Notes: generated by a model not told the origin, from the letters alone. A stretch of DNA of 64,000 nucleotides from Paenibacillus ihumii (GCF_001403875.1 NZ_LN884290.1:1-64000), one strand, 5' to 3'; counted from the stretch's first letter, positions 38,580 through 49,726 are shown. Program-made: numbers and translations.

Positions 38580-38629
38580 GATTCGGTTGATTCACAACAT
38601 AAATCTATAATTCGAAGGGAGAAAATTTC

Positions 38630-40708
38630 ATGGCAAGAGAGTTCTCCTTGAAGAATACACGTAATATCGGGATCATGGCGCATATTGACGCCGGTAAGAC
38701 GACTACCACGGAGCGTATCTTGTTCTACACAGGCCGCACACATAAAATTGGCGAAACCCACGAGGGTTCCGCTACGATGGACTGGATGGAGCAAGAGCAG
38801 GAGCGCGGAATTACGATTACTTCCGCTGCTACGACCGCTTCTTGGAAAGGTCACCGCGTCAATATCATTGATACCCCGGGACACGTCGACTTCACTGTTG
38901 AAGTCGAACGTTCTCTTCGTGTATTGGACGGGGCAGTTGGTGTGTTCAGTGCCAAGGAAGGTGTAGAGCCTCAGTCGGAAACCGTATGGAGACAGGCTGA
39001 CAAATATAGCGTTCCTCGTATTGCTTATGTCAACAAAATGGATATCATCGGTGCGGATTTCCTTAACGTTGTAAAAGATATGCGCGAGCGTCTGCAAGCG
39101 AACGCAGTTGCAATTCAACTGCCAATCGGTGCAGAGGACAATTTTGTCGGGATCATCGACATTATTGCTGAGAAAGCGTACATCTATAAAGACAACATGG
39201 GCCAAAACATCGAAGAGACCGAAATTCCTGAAGACTACAAAGCACAAGTTGAAGAGCTTCGTGCTGAGCTAGTTGAGAAGGTTGCGGAACTGGACGAGGA
39301 GTTGACGATGAAATACCTCGAGGGCGAGGAAATCAGCGTCGACGAAATTAAGGCAGCACTTCGCAAGGGTGTTGTTGAAGTTAAAATCTTCCCAGTTATT
39401 TGCGGATCTTCCTACCGTAACAAAGGGGTTCAGCTGATGCTGGATGCCGTTGTAGATTACCTGCCTGCTCCGATTGATATTCCGAGCATTAAAGGTCATC
39501 TGGAAGACGGTTCGGAAGTTGAGCGTCATTCTTCGGATGATGAGCCGTTCGCGGCATTGGCGTTCAAAATCATGACTGACCCTTACGTTGGTAAGCTAAC
39601 GTTCTTCCGCGTATACTCCGGTGTTCTTCAATCCGGTTCTTACGTGCTGAATGCAACGAAAGGCAAACGCGAGCGGATCGGCCGTATCCTGCAAATGCAC
39701 GCAAACAGCCGTCAAGAGATCACTGAAGTATACGCAGGTGATATCGCTTCTGCGGTTGGTTTGAAAGATACAGGCACAGGTGATACACTGTGTGATGAGA
39801 AGAATCCGGTTATCCTGGAGTCTATGAACTTCCCTGATCCGGTTATCGAGATCGCAGTTGAGCCTAAGACCAAAGCGGACCAAGACAAGATGGGCGTTGC
39901 CCTCGGCAAATTGACTGAGGAAGACCCTACGCTTCGCGCTCATACAGACGAAGAGACTGGTCAAACGATCCTTGCTGGTATGGGTGAGCTTCACCTCGAT
40001 ATCATCATCGAGCGTATGCGCCGTGAATTCAAGGTAGAGACCAACGTGGGTAAACCACAGGTTGCTTACCGTGAGACATTCAGAGCTCCTGCGCGCGTTG
40101 AAGGTAAGTTCGTACGCCAATCCGGTGGTCGTGGACAATACGGTCACGTATGGGTTGAGTTCGAGCCGCTGGAAGCTGGTTCAGGTAACCAATTCGACAG
40201 CAAAATCGTCGGTGGTGCGGTACCTCGGGAGTATATTGCTCCTGCGCAACAAGGTATCGAAGAAGCTATGAAGAACGGTGTTCTCGCAGGCTTCCCGCTT
40301 GTAGACGTTAAAGCTACAATCGTCGACGGTTCTTACCACGATGTTGACTCCAGTGAGATGGCGTTTAAGATCGCTGGTTCCATGGCTTTGAAAGCAGCTA
40401 AAGACAAATGTCAAGCTGTTCTCCTTGAGCCAATCATGAAAGTTGAAGTTACGGTTCCGGAAGAGTACATGGGCGACGTTATGGGTATGCTGAACTCCCG
40501 TCGCGGTCGTATCGAAGGTATGGATTCCCGCGGCAGCGCGCAAATCATCCGTGCCAAAGTACCTCTTTCCGAAATGTTCGGATATTCAACAACGCTTCGT
40601 TCTGGTACGCAAGGACGCGGTGTGTTCTCTATGGAGCTTTCCCACTACGAAGAAGTTCCTAAGAACATCGCTGAAGAGATCATTTCGAAGTATAAAGGCG
40701 AAGAATAA
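38630..40708 (+). CDS. fusA: Elongation factor G
   Basis: A 692-aa translational GTPase for translocation. G1 AHIDAGKT, G3 DTPGHVDF and G4 NKMD are present; domains II-V follow, including the domain [14 protein letters not shown] loop region. Length is typical (about 692). ATG after GAAGGGAG. A strong hairpin separates it from tuf. Confidence 0.98.
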   Translation: MAREFSLKNTRNIGIMAHIDAGKTTTTERILFYTGRTHKIGETHEGSATMDWMEQEQERGITITSAATTASWKGHRVNIIDTPGHVDFTVEVERSLRVLDGAVGVFSAKEGVEPQSETVWRQADKYSVPRIAYVNKMDIIGADFLNVVKDMRERLQANAVAIQLPIGAEDNFVGIIDIIAEKAYIYKDNMGQNIEETEIPEDYKAQVEELRAELVEKVAELDEELTMKYLEGEEISVDEIKAALRKGVVEVKIFPVICGSSYRNKGVQLMLDAVVDYLPAPIDIPSIKGHLEDGSEVERHSSDDEPFAALAFKIMTDPYVGKLTFFRVYSGVLQSGSYVLNATKGKRERIGRILQMHANSRQEITEVYAGDIASAVGLKDTGTGDTLCDEKNPVILESMNFPDPVIEIAVEPKTKADQDKMGVALGKLTEEDPTLRAHTDEETGQTILAGMGELHLDIIIERMRREFKVETNVGKPQVAYRETFRAPARVEGKFVRQSGGRGQYGHVWVEFEPLEAGSGNQFDSKIVGGAVPREYIAPAQQGIEEAMKNGVLAGFPLVDVKATIVDGSYHDVDSSEMAFKIAGSMALKAAKDKCQAVLLEPIMKVEVTVPEEYMGDVMGMLNSRRGRIEGMDSRGSAQIIRAKVPLSEMFGYSTTLRSGTQGRGVFSMELSHYEEVPKNIAEEIISKYKGEE

Positions 40709-40720
40709 TTTTTGTATCTG

Positions 40721-40761
40721 CTGATCGGAGGGAATTCCTTCATGGAAGCCCCTCCGATCAG
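40721..40761 (+). other. Stable hairpin between fusA and tuf
   Basis: A perfect 12-bp inverted repeat CTGATCGGAGGG (40721-40732) / CCCTCCGATCAG (40750-40761) with a short inner stem (TTCC/GGAA). No T run follows, so it is not a simple terminator; it lies 40 bp before tuf and could be an mRNA stabiliser or processing site. Confidence 0.5.
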
Positions 40762-40801
40762 TCCAACATAACAATCCATATTTAAGGAGGAACTGTTTAA
40801 A

Positions 40802-41995
40802 ATGGCAAAGGCAAAATACGAACGTACAAAACCGCACGTTAATATCGGTACAATCGGTCACGTTGACCATGGTAAAACTACGCTGACTGCAGCAATCACT
40901 ACCGTTTTGACTAAAACTTACGGTGGAGGTAGCGCGATCGCTTACGATCAAATCGACAAAGCTCCAGAAGAGCGCGAGCGCGGTATCACAATTTCCACTT
41001 CCCACGTTGAGTATGAGTCGGCTAACCGCCACTACGCTCACGTTGACTGCCCAGGTCACGCCGACTATGTTAAAAACATGATCACTGGCGCGGCTCAAAT
41101 GGACGGTGCAATCCTGGTTGTATCCGCAGCTGACGGCCCAATGCCGCAAACTCGCGAGCACATCCTGTTGTCCCGTAACGTAGGCGTTCCTTACATCGTT
41201 GTATTCTTGAACAAATGCGACATGGTAGAAGACGAAGAGCTTCTGGAACTGGTTGAAATGGAAGTTCGCGACCTGTTGAATGAATATGAGTTCCCAGGCG
41301 ATGACACTCCAATCATCCGTGGATCCGCTCGTGAAGCATTGAATAACCCAGATGGCGACTACGCTAAGAAAATCGTTGAAATGTTCGAAATCATCGACGA
41401 GTACATTCCGCTTCCAGAGCGTCCAGTTGACAAGCCATTCCTGATGCCAGTCGAGGACGTATTCTCCATCACTGGTCGTGGTACGGTTGCTACAGGCCGC
41501 GTTGAGCGTGGTACTGTTAAAGTTGGCGACGAGGTTGAAATCGTTGGTATTGCTGAAGAAACTAAGAAATCCGTTGTTACGGGCGTTGAAATGTTCCGTA
41601 AATTGCTTGATTCCGCTGAAGCGGGCGACAACATCGGTGCATTGCTCCGTGGTGTAGACCGTACACAAATCGAGCGCGGTCAAGTTCTTGCAAAGCCAGC
41701 TTCCGTTAATCCGCATACTGAGTTCACTGCTCAAGTATACGTATTGACTAAAGAAGAGGGCGGACGTCACAAACCTTTCTTCACAGGTTACCGTCCACAA
41801 TTCTATTTCCGTACAACTGACGTTACAGGTATCATCAACCTGCCAGAAGGTACTGAAATGGTTATGCCTGGCGACAACATCGAAGTTACTGTACAACTGA
41901 TTGCTCCAATCGCGATTGAAGAAGGAACTCGCTTCTCCATCCGTGAAGGTGGCCGTACAGTTGGATCCGGTGCGGTTGTTTCCATCCAAAAATAA
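40802..41995 (+). CDS. tuf: Elongation factor Tu
   Basis: A 397-aa GTPase delivering aminoacyl-tRNA. G1 GHVDHGKT, G3 DCPGHADY and G4 NKCD motifs are intact, as are the RGITIS effector region and the C-terminal [16 protein letters not shown] after AAGGAGG. It ends the str cluster at a strong terminator. Codon use is strongly biased, as expected for a very highly expressed gene. Confidence 0.98.
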   Translation: MAKAKYERTKPHVNIGTIGHVDHGKTTLTAAITTVLTKTYGGGSAIAYDQIDKAPEERERGITISTSHVEYESANRHYAHVDCPGHADYVKNMITGAAQMDGAILVVSAADGPMPQTREHILLSRNVGVPYIVVFLNKCDMVEDEELLELVEMEVRDLLNEYEFPGDDTPIIRGSAREALNNPDGDYAKKIVEMFEIIDEYIPLPERPVDKPFLMPVEDVFSITGRGTVATGRVERGTVKVGDEVEIVGIAEETKKSVVTGVEMFRKLLDSAEAGDNIGALLRGVDRTQIERGQVLAKPASVNPHTEFTAQVYVLTKEEGGRHKPFFTGYRPQFYFRTTDVTGIINLPEGTEMVMPGDNIEVTVQLIAPIAIEEGTRFSIREGGRTVGSGAVVSIQK

Positions 41996-42020
41996 TAAGG
42001 TGATTTAAACCTTATTCCTA

Positions 42021-42062
42021 AAACTGCCCTGAGGGTCGTCAGACCTTCAGGGCAGTTTTTTT
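42021..42062 (+). terminator. Strong terminator after tuf
   Basis: Stem AAACTGCCCTGA (42021-42032) with TCAGGGCAGTTT (42047-42058), inner pairs GGTC/GACC, and a T run to 42062. It ends the str transcript and insulates it from the convergent mannanase gene. Confidence 0.92.
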
Positions 42063-42136
42063 GCGTTCAAACTGTAGAAATAGGCAGCCATTAGCGCTAA
42101 TAGCCGATAGTTAAGTTTTAGGCAGCCGCGCGTAAG

Positions 42137-42175
42137 AAGCAGGCGGACTCAAGTTAGGCTTGAGCCCGCCTGCTT
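42137..42175 (-). terminator. Terminator-like hairpin downstream of the mannanase gene
   Basis: A long stem AAGCAGGCGGACTCAAG (42137-42153) with CTTGAGCCCGCCTGCTT (42159-42175; one mismatch), only 10 bp beyond the minus-strand stop. It lacks a strong T run on the minus strand, so it may act as a 3'-end stabiliser. Confidence 0.5.
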
Positions 42176-42185
42176 GCGGTTTGAT

Positions 42186-45100
42186 TCAGGATATCGAAAT
42201 GTCATCCAGATATAATATGCTTGTTCCCGACTGGCCGGGGATTGGCTCGATCTTCAGCCCCAGGGATTTGACCTGATGAAGGTCCGTCACCTTGGATAAG
42301 TCGATGCTGAGCGTCGTGAAGCCTGCTGCCGAGGATTCGACGAGGGTCATGCCGCTGTCATACCAGGTCCAGGCTTTGCCTGTTTTTACGTACAAGTAGA
42401 TCCGAGCGGAGCCTGCTGACAGCTTGACTTTAGCGCTCAGGGATTGCATACCGCTTAAATCGAGCTCTTCAAATTTGCCGAGCTCAAAGGATGTCCCGTC
42501 CAACTGAAAGCTCGTATGCAGCGATTGGGCGCCCTCGGCATAGACATCGGCGGTTACCGTCGGAGGCGCAGCATTTGCAAAGTTCTGACTGGTCTCGATT
42601 TCCCAGCCTTCGGTGTCCGTTTCAAAGCCATACAGCGTGCCTGGGCGGACTCCTCCGCCGGTGCCAGGGTCGGTGCCGTCATCCTCTCCGATCGGAATGT
42701 CTCCTGCACTTCCGGGGGCGACATGGATGCTGTCCACATAGAGCGTGCTCATGAAAGGGTTGTCTCTAGTGTAAGCATCGTTATTCAGTGCGTTCACATA
42801 AAGCGAGAATGCTTGAACCTTCTTCGCGTTGACCGTGTCCAGCTTCTTGCTCTGGTTCTGGGAGTCCCATGGAGCGACGGTGAAGTCCTTGAACGGAATT
42901 TCGACCCAACGCGGTGCGGCATCTGCAAGTGAAGGATAGTACTCGAAATGGATATCATTCGCTTTAATCTGGATAACCATTTTCTTGCCGCTGCCATCCG
43001 GCTCTAGCCAAAGTTTCAGCTTGCCGGTTTGCGACCAGTCACGGCTGCCGAGATTTTTAGTGATTCCCGTATAGCCTTGGCCTGCCAGAGTATAATCGAA
43101 TTTAAGCCCGAATTGCCCGCTATCCTTATGCTCCGTATTGAGGGCGATGGTATTCGCATCGCCGGTCGGGCTATAGCCCGCACGGAGCAAGTCATTGCTT
43201 CCTTTATACCCCTCAAAGTCATCGACCAGGGCCGGATCGCTGCTCTCGCCCGTATAGGCGTTTATCAAGCGGATATTGTCGAGATAGATGGGACCGCTGT
43301 AATGAAGCCCGCTGCCGATCAGAGCCAGCTGCAGGCCTTCAGCTGCAGCTAGCTGCTGCTCGTCGGTCAGGTCGATCACAGCGCTGTAAGCGACATATTC
43401 ATCGCCATCAATCAGAGCTCTTGGAAGCTCGTTCCAGACAGCTGAGGTTCTTGATTCGAATTTATGGCTGCTTGGCGGAAGCTCTGCTGCGGCCCGTAGG
43501 CTTGTACGGGCAGGGTCGTGATCCCCAGCCGAGGCCGGTATCCAGGCGTCAAAGGCAACGCGGTTTACATGTGACAGCGTCGCTTGCCCGGCGATGTCAG
43601 GCAGGCCGATTTTGAGCTCCTGCCAGCTATCGGCCGATACAAGGCCGCTTATGTTAATTTTGAGCTTGCCATCACCGGCAAGCTGGCCGTGTTCATAGCT
43701 CGTTTGGATCGTCTCGGGCCAATTACCGTTGCTGGTTACGCCGGCGATATCTTGATCGAACGTAAATTGCTTCAGTACCTTTTCCTGAATGCCAATATAG
43801 ATCGTGATTGTCTGGGACAGGATGGTATGATCTTTACCGTAGACCTTAACTGTCAGTGTTGCCTCTTTGCCGTTCAGCTCTGCAGGAGGCTGCCAATCAG
43901 CAGCGTAGAAGCCCCTGTCGTTTAGAGTCATCTCATGCTCGGTCGCCGAATCGCCAATGAGATAGACGACCTTGTTCACGTTCTGGTTCAAGACTTTGGC
44001 GCGGATCGTGGCCGATTCATTGCGAAGTGTCTCTTGTCCCGTAGGGGAGACAATGTGCATAAAAGGTTTTTCATCTGCCGTTCTAAGCTTCTTATTATAT
44101 ACACCCGTTAGATCCCGGCTGAAATAAGTGTACGGGTCGGCGTAATATTGCTCAAAGTCAGGCAGCAGCTCATGGTCGCCGTATTGCGCGGAGTTACGGT
44201 ATGGCACGAAGATCGAATTGTAATTAAAGTTTGCCCAAGTTAGCATATAAGCCATCCGCTTTGCATCCGGGTCGGACTGCAGGGCGCTGGCCAATTTGGT
44301 GAAGAAGTGCAAATCAGCCGTTCCCGTCGGCTTAACATTGGAGTACCCGAATTCCGTAAATGCAGCCACCTTGCCCCGTGCATCGGCGATTCTGGAGATG
44401 AGCTTGGCGTCATCGATCACCGTCTGGAACCAGCCCTGGCTATTGCCGTCGTAGTAGGTGTCAAATCCAAGGATATCGACGTAGTCATCGCCTGGGTATG
44501 TTTTTAAGAAGGTCTCTTCCATGTTGTTGAACGGACTACCTGGGGAGAAGGCATACAGAAAATTACGGACACCCTTCACGTCCCGCAGATATTCTACAGT
44601 GTAACGATAGATTTCGATGTATTGTTCTTTGGTCGTATAAGGAGCCCCCCACCAGAACCAGCCGCCGTTTTGCTCATGAAAGGGACGGAAAATGACCGGA
44701 ATAAGATTTCCATTGTCGTCCTTGAGATGATGGGCAAAATCCGCAATCTGATCCAGGAAGGCATTATATTCCTCATGCTTGTCCCCGCTTGGCAGAATAT
44801 GTGCAACTACATTTCCGCTCGTATCGTAGAAATCGCCGCCGGTTACGAAATTCGGCATATGGGCGCTTAAAGTGAGCACACCTCCCAGCTCATACGCTTC
44901 CTTCATGGAGGATACCAGGTTATCCCGGTTTTGTACCGGCGTATTCGAGAGGGAGCCCGGCTTCTCGTACCCTTCTAGGCTCAGTGTATCCCAGCCGAAC
45001 ATTGCAGGATAATCGCCAACCGCACTGTAGGTTTCAGACCTGGGTTCTCCAGGAGCTGTCGTGGACAATACTTCATCCGTCGGATGCTGATGCCCGAAGA

Positions 45101-46463
45101 GAATATGCTTCCCGCGGATCTCCTGCAAGTAAGCGAAGAGGGAACGGGTGCTGTCCGTTGCCTTCGCATCTACCAGATCAATCACGGGTAATTGCTGGCC
45201 CGTTCCTGGATTGCTCCCTGAAGGGCTGCTTCCGCCCGAACCCCCTGAACTGCCCGAACTATTTGCAGTGCTGGCTGACGGGGAGCCCGGTTTATTCGCC
45301 GGGGCGGCAGCGGAGCCTCCAGTGATGACGGCTGTACCGATGGCAAGGGACTGACCATTGAGCGTAACTCCAGCCGCTTGAATATCGGCTTGCTTGATGT
45401 CACCTTCTCCAGTAATGGCAGTCTTCGATGCCTCGGGATGAATGAACAGCTTATGAATCGTAGAACCCTTTGAGAGAAGGAGGGCCACCGGCTGGCTAAC
45501 GGTAAGACGCTCTATCGTTACGTTCTCGCCAAGCTCGATCGTTCCGGCACTATTGATTACTAGGTTTGCAACATTCGTCTTCCCGGCGGCAACTAGGCGA
45601 ACATGCCCGCTTGTCTGTTCGATCAGCATATTCTCCAAGGCAGAGCTGCGTATTGTAATTGTATTCCTGCCATCGGCCCACATGAAGGTTGTTCCCTTGA
45701 CCTCCACGTTTTCGAGAGCAACATCTCCATTAAGAATGCCCGCTGTCAGGTAGAGATTGCGAGAAATTGAAGCTTCCTTCAGGGTGATTCCCCGCATATT
45801 GATGACTGCATGAGAGGCGATACGGCCCCCGGTGTAATCTCCCTCTGCAGCGTAATAGGCTTCGATCAATCTATCGATCAGCGTGACGATTTCCGCTCGG
45901 GTCACTTCCTGCTGCGGGCGGAAGCTTCCATCGGCGTATCCCGATAGGACATGATCCGCCGTTAAAGCTTGAATCGCCCCCTTGGCATAACCGCTGATCG
46001 AAGCTTCATCGCTAAAGCCGAGAGCAGCAGGGGCATCAGCCTCCGTATTCAAGCGAAGAACCCGTGCCAGAAGCACAGCGGCATCCTGCCGGGTGATGCT
46101 TGCCGCCGGCTTACCCAGACCGCCTGGGAAGCCTAGATAATAGCCAGCTGCTTTAGCGGCGGCCATCTGGCCTGCAAACCAGGAGTTTACAGGGACGTCT
46201 GAGAAACGATCCCCGCTCTGTGCCGAGAAACCGAAAATTTTATTAATGAGGGTCACGAGTTCGGCTCGGGTTATTTTCTCATCAGGCCTATACGAGCCAT
46301 CCTCGTATCCGCTAATAACGCCGTGCTCCTGCCAGCGATCCAGCCGGGCAGCTGCCCAATGAGTTCCGGCCTCTTTCGCAGATGTCCCGAATACAGGGGG
46401 GATCATCGATAGAATCAATATAATTGCCAGTGACAAGGACAAATACCATTGTCTTTTTTTCAT
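42186..46463 (-). CDS. Cell-surface SLH-domain GH26 beta-mannanase (multi-domain, secreted)
   Basis: 1425 aa. A signal peptide is followed by three SLH domains (about 28-82, 85-145, 149-203; the second and third are divergent) that anchor to wall polymers, a repetitive beta-solenoid-like stretch (about 213-382), a Ser/Gly/Pro linker (about 390-423) and a GH26 catalytic domain (about 428-790). The probable acid/base is Glu597 (RPFHEQNGGWFWWG) and the nucleophile Glu704 (AFTEFGYSN), both intact. Further domains follow: Ig-like (about 798-892) and three carbohydrate-binding-like modules (about 895-1070, 1078-1250, 1276-1425), CBM11- or CBM27-like by eye. Predicted to hydrolyse beta-mannan outside the cell. 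ATG 46463 follows GGAGG; the frame runs 10 codons further back. It lies between the str and S10 clusters. Confidence 0.9.
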   Translation of the reverse strand: MKKRQWYLSLSLAIILILSMIPPVFGTSAKEAGTHWAAARLDRWQEHGVISGYEDGSYRPDEKITRAELVTLINKIFGFSAQSGDRFSDVPVNSWFAGQMAAAKAAGYYLGFPGGLGKPAASITRQDAAVLLARVLRLNTEADAPAALGFSDEASISGYAKGAIQALTADHVLSGYADGSFRPQQEVTRAEIVTLIDRLIEAYYAAEGDYTGGRIASHAVINMRGITLKEASISRNLYLTAGILNGDVALENVEVKGTTFMWADGRNTITIRSSALENMLIEQTSGHVRLVAAGKTNVANLVINSAGTIELGENVTIERLTVSQPVALLLSKGSTIHKLFIHPEASKTAITGEGDIKQADIQAAGVTLNGQSLAIGTAVITGGSAAAPANKPGSPSASTANSSGSSGGSGGSSPSGSNPGTGQQLPVIDLVDAKATDSTRSLFAYLQEIRGKHILFGHQHPTDEVLSTTAPGEPRSETYSAVGDYPAMFGWDTLSLEGYEKPGSLSNTPVQNRDNLVSSMKEAYELGGVLTLSAHMPNFVTGGDFYDTSGNVVAHILPSGDKHEEYNAFLDQIADFAHHLKDDNGNLIPVIFRPFHEQNGGWFWWGAPYTTKEQYIEIYRYTVEYLRDVKGVRNFLYAFSPGSPFNNMEETFLKTYPGDDYVDILGFDTYYDGNSQGWFQTVIDDAKLISRIADARGKVAAFTEFGYSNVKPTGTADLHFFTKLASALQSDPDAKRMAYMLTWANFNYNSIFVPYRNSAQYGDHELLPDFEQYYADPYTYFSRDLTGVYNKKLRTADEKPFMHIVSPTGQETLRNESATIRAKVLNQNVNKVVYLIGDSATEHEMTLNDRGFYAADWQPPAELNGKEATLTVKVYGKDHTILSQTITIYIGIQEKVLKQFTFDQDIAGVTSNGNWPETIQTSYEHGQLAGDGKLKINISGLVSADSWQELKIGLPDIAGQATLSHVNRVAFDAWIPASAGDHDPARTSLRAAAELPPSSHKFESRTSAVWNELPRALIDGDEYVAYSAVIDLTDEQQLAAAEGLQLALIGSGLHYSGPIYLDNIRLINAYTGESSDPALVDDFEGYKGSNDLLRAGYSPTGDANTIALNTEHKDSGQFGLKFDYTLAGQGYTGITKNLGSRDWSQTGKLKLWLEPDGSGKKMVIQIKANDIHFEYYPSLADAAPRWVEIPFKDFTVAPWDSQNQSKKLDTVNAKKVQAFSLYVNALNNDAYTRDNPFMSTLYVDSIHVAPGSAGDIPIGEDDGTDPGTGGGVRPGTLYGFETDTEGWEIETSQNFANAAPPTVTADVYAEGAQSLHTSFQLDGTSFELGKFEELDLSGMQSLSAKVKLSAGSARIYLYVKTGKAWTWYDSGMTLVESSAAGFTTLSIDLSKVTDLHQVKSLGLKIEPIPGQSGTSILYLDDISIS

Positions 46464-46608
46464 GCTCATCCTCCTTGATTTCATCGGATTCAACGTACGA
46501 ATATGTCCTGCATAATTAAAAAGAAATAATCATGATCCGGCCATGACAAGCCAGGCCTGGCCAGGTCGCAAGAACCACCTCCCCAGAAAAATAAAACCCC
46601 ATCATTTT

Positions 46609-46623
46609 TGTAAGCGCTTAACA
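46609..46623 (-). promoter_or_regulatory. cre-like CcpA operator of the mannanase gene
   Basis: TGTAAGCGCTTAACA is a near-palindrome close to the catabolite-responsive element TGWAANCGNTNWCA. Read on the minus strand, 12 of 14 positions agree, with mismatches in the first two. It lies 4 bp downstream of the minus-strand -10, a position where CcpA blocks transcription, which would fit glucose repression of a polysaccharide hydrolase. Confidence 0.6.
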
Positions 46624-46627
46624 AAAA

Positions 46628-46636
46628 ATTATAGCA
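46628..46636 (-). promoter_or_regulatory. Extended -10 promoter of the mannanase gene
   Basis: On the minus strand, TGC followed by TATAAT (46636-46628) forms an extended -10 element (TGnTATAAT). No good -35 is visible 17 bp upstream. The 5' untranslated region would be about 155 nt and includes a CCAGGCCTGG palindrome at 46551-46560. Confidence 0.55.
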
Positions 46637-46770
46637 GGAGTGCTTTGCCTGTTATATGGACTGTATTTGTTTTTATGTTCCTAAATTGTCGTCTTAAGGG
46701 GAGCGAATAAACGAGTTTCTTCTATAATATAGTGCCTATAAAATGGCGCTAAAAATGTATAATATTTTGC

Positions 46771-46799
46771 TTGCATTACATCTATCTTTTCTATATAAT
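46771..46799 (+). promoter_or_regulatory. Promoter of the S10 cluster
   Basis: TTGCAT at 46771-46776, a 17-bp spacer and perfect TATAAT at 46794-46799, about 138 bp before rpsJ. A second TATAAT at 46723 has no -35. The S10 cluster therefore does not depend on read-through from tuf. Confidence 0.7.
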
Positions 46800-46834
46800 A
46801 GTGAATGTTGTTCTGTGACTGTGCGATGATGTGA

Positions 46835-47245
<411 letters not shown>

Positions 47246-47287
47246 TATCAATCGTAAGTCGATAAGGAAAGGAAAAGAGGTGTCAAC

Positions 47288-47911
47288 ATGAAAGGTATCT
47301 TAGGGAAAAAACTCGGAATGACTCAAGTGTTTACCCCGGAGGGAATTGTTATTCCTGTAACGGTAATCGAGGCTGAGTCCAACGTCGTTCTTCAGAAGAA
47401 GGATGCAGAGAACGATGGTTATGAAGCGATCCAAATCGGTTATACCGATAAGAAAGAAAGCAGAGCTAACAAACCTGAACTAGGTCATGCTAAAAAGGCA
47501 AATACAGCACCTAAGCGCTACGTTCGTGAAATTCGCGGTGTTGATTTGGCGGCATATGAAGTTGGCCAAGAGGTCAAAGTTGATATTTTTGCTGAAGGCG
47601 AATTTGTTGACGTAACAGGTATTTCCAAAGGTAAAGGATTCCAAGGCGTTATCAAACGCTGGGGCCAAAGCCGCGGACCTATGTCTCACGGTTCCCGTTA
47701 CCATCGCAGACCAGGTTCCATGGGTTCTATCCAAGCGAACCGTGTTCCTAAAGGCAAACGCCTGCCAGGACAAATGGGTAACGAAACGGTAACAATCCAG
47801 AACCTTGAAGTTATCCGCGTGGATGCAGAGCGTAACGTATTGCTCGTTAAAGGATCCATTCCAGGACCTAAAAATAGCGTAGTAAAAATCAAACAAGCGG
47901 TTAAGAAGTAA
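47288..47911 (+). CDS. rplC: Ribosomal protein L3
   Basis: A 207-aa 23S-binding protein whose long loop reaches the peptidyl-transferase centre ([20 protein letters not shown] segment at about 126-145). ATG after AAGAGGTG. Gap of 42 bp from rpsJ. Confidence 0.97.
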   Translation: MKGILGKKLGMTQVFTPEGIVIPVTVIEAESNVVLQKKDAENDGYEAIQIGYTDKKESRANKPELGHAKKANTAPKRYVREIRGVDLAAYEVGQEVKVDIFAEGEFVDVTGISKGKGFQGVIKRWGQSRGPMSHGSRYHRRPGSMGSIQANRVPKGKRLPGQMGNETVTIQNLEVIRVDAERNVLLVKGSIPGPKNSVVKIKQAVKK

Positions 47912-47938
47912 TCGCCTTAAGGAAAGGAGGAACAAGAA

Positions 47939-48562
47939 ATGCCTAAAGTAGCACTATATAATGTCAGCGGTAGCCAAGTAGGCGAAGTTGAACTGAATGA
48001 CGCGGTATTCGGCATCGAGCCGAACGTTCACGTTCTTCACGACGCAGTTGTTATGCAGCGCGCTTCCCTGCGTTTGGGTACTCATAAAGTAAAAGGACGC
48101 TCCGAAGTTCGCGGCGGCGGCCGCAAACCATGGAAACAGAAAGGCACAGGCCGTGCTCGTCATGGTTCGATCCGCTCCCCGCAATGGGTTGGCGGTGGAA
48201 TCGTGTTCGGTCCGACCCCGCGCAGCTATGCGTACAAGTTGCCTAAGAAAGTTCGTCGTCTGGCGATCAAATCGGCTCTTTCCTCGAAAGTGATCGATCA
48301 AGACATTATCGTACTGGACGCGCTCAGCCTGAACGCGCCTAAGACGAAAGAGTTCGCGGCGATTCTGAACAACCTGAAAGTGGATCGCAAAGCGTTGATC
48401 GTAGCTCCTAGCTATGATGATAACGTAGCGTTGTCCGCACGCAACATCCCAGGTGTTAAATTCGTTGCAGCTGACGGCATTAATGTTCTTGACGTGCTGA
48501 CGCACGACAAACTGATCATTACGAAAGAAGCAGTTCAGAAGGTAGAGGAGGTGCTCGCGTAA
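47939..48562 (+). CDS. rplD: Ribosomal protein L4
   Basis: A 207-aa protein lining the exit tunnel; the extended loop [19 protein letters not shown] (about residues 60-78) carries the wild-type macrolide-contact residues. ATG after AAAGGAGG. Its stop overlaps the rplW start by one base (TAATG). Confidence 0.97.
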   Translation: MPKVALYNVSGSQVGEVELNDAVFGIEPNVHVLHDAVVMQRASLRLGTHKVKGRSEVRGGGRKPWKQKGTGRARHGSIRSPQWVGGGIVFGPTPRSYAYKLPKKVRRLAIKSALSSKVIDQDIIVLDALSLNAPKTKEFAAILNNLKVDRKALIVAPSYDDNVALSARNIPGVKFVAADGINVLDVLTHDKLIITKEAVQKVEEVLA

Positions 48563-48852
48563 TGAAAGATCCTCGTGATATAATTAAACGTCCGGTGATT
48601 ACGGAACGTACGGCTGAATACATGGGTGAGAACAAATATGTTTTCGAAGTAGACATTCGTGCGAACAAAACCGAAATCAAACAAGCTGTAGAAGCGATCT
48701 TTAATGTAAAAGTGAGCAATGTGAACACGCTGCGTGTTCCTGCTAAGCCTAAACGTTACGGACGCCACTTCGGATATACTCCTGAATGGAAGAAAGCATT
48801 CGTTACGTTGACAGCAGACAGCAAGCCGCTTGAGTTTTTTGAATCGGTATAA
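48562..48852 (+). CDS. rplW: Ribosomal protein L23
   Basis: A 96-aa tunnel-exit protein, docking site of SRP and trigger factor. [18 protein letters not shown] start is typical. Start codon overlaps the stop of rplD, so translation is coupled. Confidence 0.96.
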   Translation: MKDPRDIIKRPVITERTAEYMGENKYVFEVDIRANKTEIKQAVEAIFNVKVSNVNTLRVPAKPKRYGRHFGYTPEWKKAFVTLTADSKPLEFFESV

Positions 48853-48881
48853 TAGAACGTTAGAGCAAGGAGGGAAAAACA

Positions 48882-49712
48882 GTGCCAATTAAAAAGTATA
48901 AACCGACATCTCCGGCAAGACGGAATATGTCAGTATCCACTTTTGAAGAAATTACTACGGATCGTCCGGAGAAATCGTTGCTTGCTCCACTGAGCAAAAC
49001 GGCTGGACGTAACAACCACGGTAAAATTACGGTTCGCCACCACGGTGGAGGACATAAGCGTAACTACCGGATCATCGACTTCAAACGCAACAAAGATGGA
49101 ATTCCAGGTCGCGTTGCTACGATCGAGTACGACCCTAACCGTACTTCCAACATCGCTCTGATCCACTATGTTGACGGCGAGAAGCGCTACATTCTGGCTC
49201 CTAAAGGACTGAAAGTAGGCGACATGATCGAATCCGGACCAAATTCCGACATCAAAATCGGTAATGCTCTTCCTCTGGAGAATATTCCGGTAGGTACAGT
49301 TATCCACAACATTGAACTTCAACCAGGCAAAGGCGGACAGCTCGTTCGTGCAGCTGGTACAGAAGGACAATTGCTCGGTAAAGAAGATAAATACGTATCT
49401 GTTCGCTTGTCTTCAGGCGAAGTTCGTAAAATCCTCAAAGTTTGCCGTGCAACTATCGGATCTGTAGGTAACCAAGACCATGAATTGATCAAGATCGGTA
49501 AAGCCGGTCGCGGTCGTTGGCTCGGCAAGCGTCCTTCCGTACGCGGTGTCGTCATGAACCCTAACGATCACCCACACGGTGGTGGTGAAGGTCGCGCGCC
49601 AATCGGACGTAAGTCTCCGCTATCTCCATGGGGCAAGCCGACGCTTGGTTACAAAACGCGTAAAAAAGGCAAAGCTTCTGATAAATATATCGTTCGCGGC
49701 CGTACGAAGTAA
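48882..49712 (+). CDS. rplB: Ribosomal protein L2
   Basis: A 276-aa core protein at the subunit interface near the peptidyl-transferase centre; the conserved [19 protein letters not shown] segment (with the essential His) is present. GTG start (GTGCCAATTAAA) after AAGGAGG. A perfect 7-bp hairpin (49710-49726) follows the stop. Confidence 0.97.
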   Translation: MPIKKYKPTSPARRNMSVSTFEEITTDRPEKSLLAPLSKTAGRNNHGKITVRHHGGGHKRNYRIIDFKRNKDGIPGRVATIEYDPNRTSNIALIHYVDGEKRYILAPKGLKVGDMIESGPNSDIKIGNALPLENIPVGTVIHNIELQPGKGGQLVRAAGTEGQLLGKEDKYVSVRLSSGEVRKILKVCRATIGSVGNQDHELIKIGKAGRGRWLGKRPSVRGVVMNPNDHPHGGGEGRAPIGRKSPLSPWGKPTLGYKTRKKGKASDKYIVRGRTK

Positions 49713-49726
49713 TCCGCTGCAAGCGG
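49710..49726 (+). other. Short hairpin after rplB
   Basis: ATCCGCT (49710-49716), loop GCA, AGCGGAT (49720-49726), at the stop of rplB within a 122-bp gap before rpsS. No T run; probably structural. Confidence 0.35.
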
